A stretch of 5,530 nt of DNA. Source: Flexistipes sp041694215. Its GTDB lineage: Bacteria; Chrysiogenota; Deferribacteres; Deferribacterales; Flexistipitaceae. Location: positions 1 through 5,530 of the forward strand of contig JASMTO010000087.1 of the NCBI GenBank assembly GCA_041694215.1, written 5' to 3'. Below are positions 1 to 5,492 of this stretch, one piece after another. A program made the translations under genes and the position numbers. The notes under the pieces were generated by a model. It had not been told where the DNA came from. It ran no database searches and was given only the letters and a program-made list of their open reading frames with translations. The number at the start of each line of letters is the position of its first letter. Position 1 is the stretch's first letter.

Positions 1-654
1 GAGCAGATACACGGTAATGTGGAATCGATCAATGAGTTAAGTATGGAAGTGGTAAGCACAATGGAGGAATCAGAAAAATCATCTGATGAACTCAGTGAGA
101 AAACGGAACAAATGCAGGAACTTGTATCACGGTTTAAAACGGGGCAGGGTAAACTTGAAAATATCCTTTCCACTTTTTCTGAATACAGGGATAAATGTGA
201 AGAAAGAATATCGGAGCTTTATAAAAAAGGTATTAATGTGTTTGATAAAAATTACAAACCAATACCCAATACTGATCCGCAGAAATATAAAACCAGCTAC
301 GACTCATATTTTGAGACCGATCTTCAGCATCTTTACGATGAGGCAATCAGCAAAATTGAAGGAGCTACTTTTGTCCTGTGTGTGGATAACCAGGGATATG
401 CCCCCACTCATTGCAGCAAATACTCCCACAAGCTTACCGGCAATCGAGAAAAAGATTTGGTGGCCAGCAGGGATAAGCGTATTTTTAGTGATAAAACAGG
501 ACTGAAAGCAGCTAAAAACACAGACAGATTTTTGTTACAAACGTATGCCAGGGATACCGGGGAGATTTTAGGAGACCTTTCTATGCCCATTTATGTTGAC
601 GGGAAACATTGGGGTGGGATACGACTGGGTTTTGATCCAAAAGTTCTGTTTTAA
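1..654 (+). CDS. Methyl-accepting chemotaxis protein, C-terminal part (5' end outside window)
   Basis: The frame is open from base 1, so this is the last 217 residues of a longer chemoreceptor; the GTG at 19 is an internal valine, not a start. Residues 1 to about 48 are Ser/Glu/Gln-rich amphipathic helix typical of the end of an MCP signalling domain, the cytoplasmic hairpin that controls CheA. A helical linker follows, then a sensor-like module from about residue 75 to the end. Its visible motifs are FDKNYKPIP, DNQGYAPTH (129-137), KRIFSD (159-164), LLQTYARDTGE (178-188) and GKHWGGIRLGF near the C-terminus. I recognise this pattern from a class of MCPs that carry a Cache/PAS-like domain after the signalling domain rather than before it. 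The ligand cannot be read from the sequence. Ends at TAA. The MCP assignment is firm from the C-terminal pattern; the fold name of the sensor module is inference. Confidence 0.88.
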   Translation, partial: EQIHGNVESINELSMEVVSTMEESEKSSDELSEKTEQMQELVSRFKTGQGKLENILSTFSEYRDKCEERISELYKKGINVFDKNYKPIPNTDPQKYKTSYDSYFETDLQHLYDEAISKIEGATFVLCVDNQGYAPTHCSKYSHKLTGNREKDLVASRDKRIFSDKTGLKAAKNTDRFLLQTYARDTGEILGDLSMPIYVDGKHWGGIRLGFDPKVLF

Positions 655-710
655 TACTTTTTGGTAAACCGGTTTCTATTTCCAGACTTTTTTGTTATTC
701 ACTAAAATCC

Positions 711-714
711 GGAG
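711..714 (+). promoter_or_regulatory. Ribosome binding site that fixes the GTG start of the diguanylate cyclase
   Basis: GGAG lies 6 nt before GTG at 721. The only ATG close by (719-721) reads directly into a TGA stop in its own frame, so GTG is the supported start. Confidence 0.7.
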
Positions 715-720
715 AGCGAT

Positions 721-1710
721 GTGAGCTGGTTTTCTTTTGCAGTATTAGTGTTGCTATGCCTGATTATTTTTGTTCTTATTTACAGACAAAAGAAAATAGA
801 GGATAAATACAAACAACTTCATCTTGAAAAAGATGATTTTGAGGAATTTTTATTGGATCTTATTCCCAAGCCAATATTTATTATAAATGTTCATGGAATC
901 TGCCTTAATGTGAACAAAGAATTTGAAAAGTTTTTTGATGTAGAAAGACGCTATTTAAAGCATAAGTCGATTAATGCAGTTAATGATGAAAAATTGGGAA
1001 AACTTTTTAAAATGTTCTCCAAAGAGCTTAATTCAATTAAACAATACGGTCTGACAGCATCTGTGAAAAGTGAGTCTGAGTTTGCATTCAGAACTAAAAA
1101 TTTCAATTATATAAAATTAAAAATTTATAAATCTTATCTGTTTAACAGGCAAAATCAGCTCAATGGGATTGTATGTGTTGTGGAGGACATCACTGAATAT
1201 GAAAAGCAGGTAAATAAATTAATGAAGGTAGCCATTTACGATGATCTCACTGGTATTTATAACAGGGGTTTTTTTAATAAAACACTAACGGACGAAATAG
1301 AAAGAGTAAAAAGGTATGATGAGAAATTTTCCATGATTTTATTTGATATCGATCATTTTAAAAAAGTGAATGATACGTATGGCCACGATGTGGGAGACTA
1401 TGTTTTAAAGGAAATTTCAAAAGTAGTAAATGACTCCAAGCGCAATACGGATAAGTTTTTCAGGGTTGGGGGAGAAGAATTCGCTCTGCTACTTTTTAAT
1501 ACTGATCTGAAAAATGCTGTTTTGGTTGCTTGTAAACTACGGGAAAAGATTGAAAACCTCTCTTTGGATAAGGTTGGTAAAGTTACTGTAAGCGCCGGTG
1601 TAGCACAGTGTAAGAATGATGATAATTTCGACTCACTTTACAAAAGAGCTGATGAAGCACTGTATAAAGCCAAAAATAACGGCAGAAACCGTGTAGAAAC
1701 CTACTATTGA
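721..1710 (+). CDS. Membrane-anchored PAS-GGDEF diguanylate cyclase
   Basis: Predicted to make cyclic di-GMP from two GTP. The 329-residue protein begins at GTG behind a GGAG site. Residues 4-22 form one hydrophobic membrane segment with a very short N-terminus, followed by a basic stretch, so the remainder is probably cytoplasmic. Residues about 40-160 form a PAS-like domain (IPKPIFIINVHGICLNVNKEF, ending in VVEDITEYEKQ). The GGDEF domain covers about 165-329: DDLTGIYNRGFF, metal-site FDIDHFKKVNDTYGHD (D209), an intact active-site GGEEF at 250-254, and ADEALYKAKNNGRNRV near the end. An RxxD inhibitory site (R241-D244) sits five residues before the GGEEF motif as in feedback-inhibited cyclases. 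All key residues are present, so activity and product inhibition are expected. It lies 66 nt after the chemoreceptor gene on the same strand, which fits co-transcription but does not prove a functional link. The PAS ligand is unknown. Confidence 0.93.
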   Translation: MSWFSFAVLVLLCLIIFVLIYRQKKIEDKYKQLHLEKDDFEEFLLDLIPKPIFIINVHGICLNVNKEFEKFFDVERRYLKHKSINAVNDEKLGKLFKMFSKELNSIKQYGLTASVKSESEFAFRTKNFNYIKLKIYKSYLFNRQNQLNGIVCVVEDITEYEKQVNKLMKVAIYDDLTGIYNRGFFNKTLTDEIERVKRYDEKFSMILFDIDHFKKVNDTYGHDVGDYVLKEISKVVNDSKRNTDKFFRVGGEEFALLLFNTDLKNAVLVACKLREKIENLSLDKVGKVTVSAGVAQCKNDDNFDSLYKRADEALYKAKNNGRNRVETYY

Positions 1711-1724
1711 CCTCGAAGCTTTAG

Positions 1725-1745
1725 ATATTTTCCAATATGTTTTTT
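1725..1745 (+). terminator. Weak possible terminator of the cyclase gene
   Basis: A 5-bp inverted repeat (ATATT, loop TTCC, AATAT) is followed after one G by six T. The stem is all A-T and weak, so it is only a candidate. It lies in the 57-nt gap between two convergent genes, where a terminator would be expected. No convincing hairpin with a T-run is seen for the opposite strand. Confidence 0.22.
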
Positions 1746-1767
1746 AGAGAATTGTTGTTTTTACTGA

Positions 1768-2322
1768 CTACAGTCCCAGTTTTTCATCAATTTCTGAAAG
1801 AGCTTTTACTACAAACTCGATGTGCTCAGTTTTATCCACGTTTAACTCCTGTATACCTTTCTCAATATCATCTCTGTTGACACCTTTTGCAAAAGATTTG
1901 TCTTTCAGCTTCTTTTTTACACTTTTAGCTTTTACATTTGCTATTTTCCTATCAGGTCTCACGTAAGCGCAGGCCATAAGAAAACCGCACAACTCATCCA
2001 CTGCAAACAGTGTTTTTGCCATGAGGGATTCCCTTTTAATACCTGTATAATCGGCGTGACCTAAAATAGCATCGATAACATCCTGAGGAAAGCCGTTGTT
2101 TTTAAGTATCTCAGCCCCTTTGAAGGGATGCTGATCCGCAGAAGGGTACTGCTCGTAGTCAAAGTCGTGCAGCAAACCGGTTATCCCCCATTTTTCAACA
2201 TCTTCGCCGAATTTTAAAGCGTATGAGCGCATGGCTTGTTCCACTGCATATGCGTGTTTTAGCAAAGATTCTGATTTTGTGTATTCTTTTAAAAGTTTTT
2301 CAGCATCTTTTCGTGTTTTCAT
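1768..2322 (-). CDS. HD-superfamily hydrolase (predicted metal-dependent phosphohydrolase)
   Basis: A 184-residue soluble protein. The start is the ATG at 2322, five nt after a perfect AGGAGG; a longer reading from 2406 would overlap lgt by 88 nt, has no such site and adds a non-conserved leader. HD-type metal ligands are visible: H23 (LLKHAYAVEQAM), the H52-D53 pair in GLLHDFDYEQYP, H65 (DQHPFKGAEIL), H89 in ILGHADYTG, and D109 (FAVDELCGF). The C-terminal part (VKSVKKKLKDKSFAKGVNR, then EKGIQEL) matches my recollection of a widespread family of predicted HD hydrolases of about 185 residues, so it looks full-length. HD proteins usually hydrolyse phosphomonoesters or nucleotides; the actual substrate of this family is not known to me. 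It is the last gene of the minus-strand run. Its ATG overlaps the lgt stop as ATGA, so translation is probably coupled to lgt. Confidence 0.88.
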   Translation of the reverse strand: MKTRKDAEKLLKEYTKSESLLKHAYAVEQAMRSYALKFGEDVEKWGITGLLHDFDYEQYPSADQHPFKGAEILKNNGFPQDVIDAILGHADYTGIKRESLMAKTLFAVDELCGFLMACAYVRPDRKIANVKAKSVKKKLKDKSFAKGVNRDDIEKGIQELNVDKTEHIEFVVKALSEIDEKLGL

Positions 2323-3266
2323 ACACTCCTCCTTTTTATTGCTACTATTGAAAGCCCAATTATAATCATAACAAAGCTTGCCACATGAGGTGCTCTGAAC
2401 ATCCACATCATAAGATCATCTGCTCTGAAAAATGAGACAAAAAAACGGATAATGCCGTAAAATATTAAATACAGCCCAGTGATGAACCCTTTGCCTATAT
2501 TCTTATCATTCTTCCAGAAATAAATCAGTATTGATGCAAAGATAAAATTGAGAATCATTTCATAAAAGAATGTTGGATGGACAGCCAATGTGCCAAATTC
2601 TTGATATGCTGGTGGATTGTATTTTGGTGGAAAGCTGATTCCCCATGGGACATATTCCTTTAATTCATACATTTTCCCCTGAAAATTGATAAAAATTTCT
2701 TTATTTTTATCAATCATTGCTGCCAATTGGTTCATCCCTTCAGGAGTGTTTGTGAGATTTAGAGTATTTAATACTTTTTGCCAGAATTCAGGAAAAATAT
2801 TTTGCATTTTAAAAATAATGGAAGGAGGTGTTATGACAGGTACTCCATGGGCTTCGCCGTTGGCGAAATTTCCAAATCTTCCTATTCCCTGTCCAAGCAG
2901 CAGGAAGGGTAGTATTATATCACCGAAAGTGAATAGTTTTATCCCATAGTGCTTTCCAACAAAATACGCAGTAATAACTCCGCCTATGATTCCACCGTGT
3001 ATTGCCAGACCGCCATGCCATATTGCAATGATTTCCCATGGGGTTTTGGAATAATATCCCCATTTGAACAGAACATAATAAATCCTTGCCCCTAAAATAC
3101 CTCCCAGAAAAGCAAAAATAACAATATTTTCTGTATAGTTGGGGTTTATTTGCATTTTTTTGCTTTTTTGACGGGCAAAGTATAGCGCAATTAATACAGA
3201 TACCAGATACATTATGCTGTAGACACGAATCTGAAAACCACCGATTTCAAAAAGGTATGGAAACAT
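2319..3266 (-). CDS. lgt: Phosphatidylglycerol--prolipoprotein diacylglyceryl transferase
   Basis: Moves a diacylglyceryl group from phosphatidylglycerol to the lipobox cysteine of prolipoproteins, the first step of lipoprotein maturation, in the inner membrane. The 315-residue polytopic protein carries the Lgt signature GQGIGRFGNFANGEAHG at 125-141. Aligned by eye to E. coli Lgt, Y16 matches Y26, H90 (AIHGG) matches H103, R130 matches R143, N133 matches N146, E138 matches E151, G141 matches G154 and R274 matches R239. HPTFFYE is at 230-236. Two oddities: the position of E. coli E243 is serine (S278 in RFFVSFFRADD), and the segment between the signature and HPTFFYE (about 142-229) is long, making the protein larger than the usual 260-290 residues. 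The start at 3266 has AAGGA 7 nt upstream and directly abuts the TAA of the preceding transporter gene. The 3' end overlaps the HD gene by 4 nt (ATGA). The identification is secure. Confidence 0.97.
   Translation of the reverse strand: MFPYLFEIGGFQIRVYSIMYLVSVLIALYFARQKSKKMQINPNYTENIVIFAFLGGILGARIYYVLFKWGYYSKTPWEIIAIWHGGLAIHGGIIGGVITAYFVGKHYGIKLFTFGDIILPFLLLGQGIGRFGNFANGEAHGVPVITPPSIIFKMQNIFPEFWQKVLNTLNLTNTPEGMNQLAAMIDKNKEIFINFQGKMYELKEYVPWGISFPPKYNPPAYQEFGTLAVHPTFFYEMILNFIFASILIYFWKNDKNIGKGFITGLYLIFYGIIRFFVSFFRADDLMMWMFRAPHVASFVMIIIGLSIVAIKRRSV
2328..2333 (-). promoter_or_regulatory. Strong Shine-Dalgarno sequence of the HD hydrolase, inside lgt
   Basis: AGGAGG lies 5 nt upstream of the ATG at 2322 and is made of the AGG AGG codons for two arginines near the lgt C-terminus (KRRSV). 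It decides the start of the HD gene and is the strongest ribosome site in the window. Confidence 0.8.
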
Positions 3267-4166
3267 TTAACATTCCTTAGCTCCTCTTCTAGAGGCTGTT
3301 AATATTGCAGCAAAAATCAGTATCATACCTGACAGCTGAAATATACCCAGCTTTTCCCCAAATATAAAATAAGCAAGAATGGAGGCTCCGATGGGTTCGC
3401 CTAAAATAGATATAGCAACCATACTTGCCTTTAAATGCTTTAACGCCCAATTGAAGGATGTGTGTCCCAACAGCTGGGGTACAACTGCAAGTAAAGCCAT
3501 AAACAAATATGAAGATGGATTATAACCTGTAAAAGGTGTTTGCGTCAACAGTGAGATAGCGATTAGTGTAACTGCACTAAATCCATATGCAATTGTGATA
3601 TATGTTAATAAATCGACATTTTCTCTTACTTTGCTTCCCAGCATAAGATAACCGCTTGCCGCAATTGCGCCAAGCAGTGCAAGGCCGTCCCCGATGAGTG
3701 CTGTTTTATCTGTTAGTGCCAGATTGTGCAGGCCGCCATCACCCATTGCAAGTATAGTGCTGCCTAGAAAAGAAAGTATTATCCCAGCTATAAGAGCAGG
3801 ACTTTGTTTTTCTTTTAATATAAACCATGAAAAAATACCTACAAAAATTGGATTTGTTGTAACAAGCACCACACTGCTTGCCACGGAGGTCATCTTGATG
3901 GAGGCGAACCAGCTAACAAAGTGAATTGAAAGAATGACCCCGCTTAACATCGAAAGTAAAAAATCCCTTTTACTCATCATGCCAAAAGTATGTCCTTTTA
4001 ATTTGTAAATAATCATAAGAATTACTGATGCAATTGTTAAGCGGTATGTGGCAATCATAAGAGAAGGGACATCAGCGCAGAATCTGACAAATATGGCTGC
4101 AAATGATACAGAAATAATACCCACAAGTAGCACTAAAAAGGTTTTTAGCATTTTTTCTTTCTCCAT
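3267..4166 (-). CDS. EamA-family (drug/metabolite transporter superfamily) membrane protein
   Basis: A 299-residue protein with about ten hydrophobic segments arranged as two homologous EamA halves, roughly residues 7-142 and 155-292, the usual length and plan for this superfamily. The halves end in the familiar patterns NPIFVGIFSWFILKEK (105-120) and GEPIGASILAYFIFGEK (256-272). It is an inner-membrane transporter, probably an exporter of small metabolites; the substrate cannot be predicted. Two starts are possible. The ATG at 4166 overlaps the upstream gene by 22 nt and has only a distant AGGGA. The in-frame ATG at 4151 (residue 6) overlaps by 7 nt and has GGAG 9 nt upstream, so a 294-residue protein is at least as likely. 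The gene is the second of the run and abuts lgt with no gap. It is a divergent paralogue of the upstream transporter. Confidence 0.9.
   Translation of the reverse strand: MEKEKMLKTFLVLLVGIISVSFAAIFVRFCADVPSLMIATYRLTIASVILMIIYKLKGHTFGMMSKRDFLLSMLSGVILSIHFVSWFASIKMTSVASSVVLVTTNPIFVGIFSWFILKEKQSPALIAGIILSFLGSTILAMGDGGLHNLALTDKTALIGDGLALLGAIAASGYLMLGSKVRENVDLLTYITIAYGFSAVTLIAISLLTQTPFTGYNPSSYLFMALLAVVPQLLGHTSFNWALKHLKASMVAISILGEPIGASILAYFIFGEKLGIFQLSGMILIFAAILTASRRGAKEC
3274..3278 (-). promoter_or_regulatory. Ribosome binding site of lgt inside the upstream transporter gene
   Basis: AAGGA sits 7 nt before the lgt ATG and is part of the AAG GAA codons of the preceding gene. With the stop codon TAA immediately followed by ATG, this favours re-initiation by ribosomes finishing the transporter. 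Confidence 0.65.
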
Positions 4167-5047
4167 TTTAGCAATGTCCCTATTTCAGCAATTATCATAG
4201 CAGAAAACATTAAAAATGCACCAATGTATTGTTTGGTTTTAAGTATTTCGCCTGCTATTAAATAACCAAAAAATGGAGATGAAACTGGCTCCATGGAGAG
4301 AATTATGGCGACTTTTGTTGGGGTTGTATATTTTTGCATGGATGTTTGTATAAAAAATGCAACAACTGTTGCAAAAACACCTGTGAGCAATAATGCAAAA
4401 ATATTCTGAGTATCCGGGATGAAATTGAAGTTGCCGGAATCCATTAGTAAGACTAGGATAAAAGAAGCAAAAGCGATAAAAGTCATTTGAACCGTGGTGA
4501 GTTCAAAAGCACTGAATTTTCTGGAGTAATAATCTGTTAGGATCACGTGAACAGCCAAGAAAAAAGCGTTAAATAGCAAAATAATTTCCCCTTTATTAAA
4601 GGAAAAACCGCTGCCGGATGTTATATAAAATAATCCCACCAATGATATAAATACCCCAACCCAGGACAAGGGATGGGGGTATTTTTTTAAAAATATAGTT
4701 GAGAGTATTGGGACAAAAACGATATTCAGCCCTGTCAAAAATCCTGCTATTGATGCCGGAGCTAGGCCTATTCCAACTGTTTGAAATGTGAACGTTAGAA
4801 AAAGAGCACTTCCAAGAATGCAACCACCTTTGATAACGTCTTGTTTATATTTTCTTCTGAATACAATGGAAAGTGCAATAAGTAATAAAGATGCGATCAG
4901 GAATCTGTAAAAATTAAATAGGTAGGGGCTCATACTTTCAAGGGATTCCTTGATTATGATAAAAGTACTCTCCCACAAGAGAGCCACAAAAAAAAGGGAA
5001 GTATCAGCAAAATACTCCCACGTTTTTCCCTTGAAACGGTTTATCAT
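4145..5047 (-). CDS. EamA-family (drug/metabolite transporter superfamily) membrane protein, first gene of the run
   Basis: A 300-residue protein with about ten membrane segments in two EamA halves, roughly residues 15-145 and 152-292. Family features include FYRFLIASLLL (46-56), GLAPASIAGFLTGLNIVFVPILS (94-116) with the ILSTIFLKKYP end of the first half, and SMEPVSSPFFGYLIAGE (251-267) in the second half. It is an inner-membrane carrier, substrate unknown. The ATG at 5047 has AGGTGG 7 nt upstream and no overlap upstream, so the start is well supported. The C-terminus is strongly basic (KWRKKKC), consistent with a cytoplasmic end. It overlaps the next transporter gene by 7 or 22 nt, depending on that gene's start. 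The two transporters differ clearly in sequence, so this is an old paralogue pair or independent acquisitions rather than a recent duplication. They could act separately; a paired transporter is possible but unsupported. Confidence 0.9.
   Translation of the reverse strand: MINRFKGKTWEYFADTSLFFVALLWESTFIIIKESLESMSPYLFNFYRFLIASLLLIALSIVFRRKYKQDVIKGGCILGSALFLTFTFQTVGIGLAPASIAGFLTGLNIVFVPILSTIFLKKYPHPLSWVGVFISLVGLFYITSGSGFSFNKGEIILLFNAFFLAVHVILTDYYSRKFSAFELTTVQMTFIAFASFILVLLMDSGNFNFIPDTQNIFALLLTGVFATVVAFFIQTSMQKYTTPTKVAIILSMEPVSSPFFGYLIAGEILKTKQYIGAFLMFSAMIIAEIGTLLKWRKKKC
4161..4164 (-). promoter_or_regulatory. Candidate ribosome binding site for the alternative start at 4151
   Basis: GGAG lies 9 nt before the in-frame ATG at 4151. 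It sits over codons 1-2 of the longer reading and inside the last codons of the upstream transporter. If used, the true protein begins MLKTFLVLL. Confidence 0.45.
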
Positions 5048-5073
5048 TTATGATCCACCTTTGAAAAAAGGCA

Positions 5074-5101
5074 ATATTATCATTTTAAAATACTTTTGCA
5101 A
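5074..5101 (-). promoter_or_regulatory. Candidate sigma-70 type promoter of the transporter-lgt-HD operon
   Basis: Read on the minus strand, TTGCAA (5101-5096; 4 of 6 to TTGACA) is followed after 16 nt by TAATAT (5079-5074; 4 of 6 to TATAAT). TG stands one base before the -10, giving an extended -10 (TGATAATAT). It would start transcription roughly 20 nt before the ATG at 5047. Neither box is perfect and the surroundings are very AT-rich, so chance matches are easy. The position, just upstream of the first gene of a closely packed run, supports it. Confidence 0.38.
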
Positions 5102-5116
5102 TATATAAAAAAGCAA

Positions 5117-5260
5117 GTGAGATAGTGAGGTGGTGAGATAGAGAAATGGAGAAGTAGAGGTAGAGGTAAAGGTAAAGGAGTTGTGATTTGTTAATTGGTA
5201 TATTAGTGTTAAGTGCTAAGTGATAAGTGGTAGTTAAAGGTAGTTGGAGGTAGTTATACC
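5117..5260. repeat. Purine-rich series of short tandem repeats with changing period
   Basis: On the plus strand the tract is nearly free of C and holds four repeat types one after another. Two 16-nt units begin GTGAGATAG (5117-5132 and 5133-5148). Four hexamers GTAGAG, GTAGAG, GTAAAG, GTAAAG run from 5154 to 5177. Three heptamers of form AAGTGNT run from 5211 to 5231. Two decamers AGTTRRAGGT, then a partial one, run from 5232 to 5260. Units look related (a G-rich GTGA/GGTA theme). No protein is credible here: the minus-strand reading is a Leu/Tyr/Ser low-complexity artefact of the repeats. The tract may be a slippage-prone locus; a regulatory role is not shown. Confidence 0.7.
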
Positions 5261-5286
5261 AAGTTGCAGTCAAGAAAGTAACAAAG

Positions 5287-5331
5287 CTGCCACCCCGACC
5301 TCAGTCGAGGAATCTCATTACCAAACAACGC
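5287..5331 (+). repeat. Hairpin-forming dispersed-type repeat, copy A
   Basis: A 45-nt unit that matches copy B (5378-5422) at 34 of 45 positions without gaps, including a perfect AAACAACGC at the end of each. It contains a hairpin of CCCCGAC (5293-5299) with GTCGAGG (5304-5310), six of seven pairs and a CTCA loop. The style resembles short intergenic repeats known in many bacterial genomes; I cannot see here how many genomic copies exist. Confidence 0.7.
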
Positions 5332-5332
5332 C

Positions 5333-5372
5333 TGAGATCTCTTGACTCCGCTTCGCTCCGGTCAAAATAACA
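5333..5372 (-). repeat. Inverted copy of the same repeat family between copies A and B
   Basis: Read on the minus strand it carries GAGCGAAG and an AGAGATCTCA end, like copy B's GAGCGAAG and GAGAGGTCTC. Its 5333-5346 segment pairs with 5304-5317 of copy A at 11 of 14 positions across a 15-nt loop, so A plus this copy can fold into one long imperfect hairpin. It also has its own TTGAC/GTCAA stem (5342-5346 with 5361-5365). Divergence is higher than between A and B. Confidence 0.6.
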
Positions 5373-5377
5373 AAAAA

Positions 5378-5422
5378 CTGTCACCTCGAGCGAAGTCGAG
5401 AGGTCTCTTTGTCAAACAACGC
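5378..5422 (+). repeat. Hairpin-forming dispersed-type repeat, copy B
   Basis: Direct repeat of copy A at a 91-nt offset. It has its own stem, CTCGA (5385-5389) with TCGAG (5396-5400), loop GCGAAG. The stem is kept in position relative to copy A although the bases in the arms and loop differ, which suggests that the fold matters or that the copies come from different family members. Confidence 0.7.
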
Positions 5423-5431
5423 TGTTTTCAT

Positions 5432-5492
5432 ACCACCCCTAACCCCTCCTATCTTAAGAGGGGAACTAGTTTCTCCCACTAATTTAGGGGAA
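5432..5492. repeat. C-rich/G-rich inverted and direct repeat block
   Basis: ACCCCTAACCCCTCC opens the block. CCCCTC (5443-5448) pairs with GAGGGG (5458-5463) over a 9-nt loop. A second related unit follows (CTCCCACTAATTTAGGGGAA), sharing CTCC and AGGGGAA with the first. Neither hairpin is followed by a T-run, so a terminator is unlikely. It looks like another intergenic repeat family. The bases from 5493 to 5530 show nothing I can name. Confidence 0.5.

Noticed and set aside
86..505. Open reading frame of 139 codons on the plus strand
   Set aside because: It lies wholly inside the chemoreceptor gene in another frame and its protein shows no domain pattern.
666..675. Perfect palindrome AAACCGGTTT as an operator between the chemoreceptor and cyclase genes
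   Set aside because: A single 10-nt palindrome without a repeated or recognised operator pattern is expected by chance at this length; no loop for a terminator and no T-run follows.
2686..2949. Plus-strand frame opposite lgt, with an AAGGAGG-like stretch near 2821
   Set aside because: It is antisense to well-conserved lgt codons, including the signature motif; the purine-rich stretch is explained by lgt coding and the protein has no recognisable features.
3694..3924. Plus-strand frame of 76 codons opposite the second transporter
   Set aside because: Shadow of the EamA coding sequence; no domain and no ribosome site.
4596..4823. Minus-strand frame of 75 codons within the first transporter
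   Set aside because: Another frame of a clear EamA gene; composition is not protein-like.
5085..5273. Minus-strand reading frame of 62 codons in the intergenic region
   Set aside because: The product is a Leu/Tyr/Ser/Thr low-complexity string produced by the tandem repeats, with no ribosome site or domain.
5342..5370. TTGACT as a -35 promoter box
   Set aside because: It is part of a repeat stem (TTGAC/GTCAA), and no acceptable -10 follows at 16-18 nt.
5287..5422. CRISPR array
   Set aside because: Only two direct copies with 34 of 45 matches plus one inverted copy; CRISPR repeats would be near-identical, same orientation and evenly spaced.
5443..5463. CCCCTC/GAGGGG hairpin as a Rho-independent terminator
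   Set aside because: No T-run follows on either strand and no gene ends beside it in the window.
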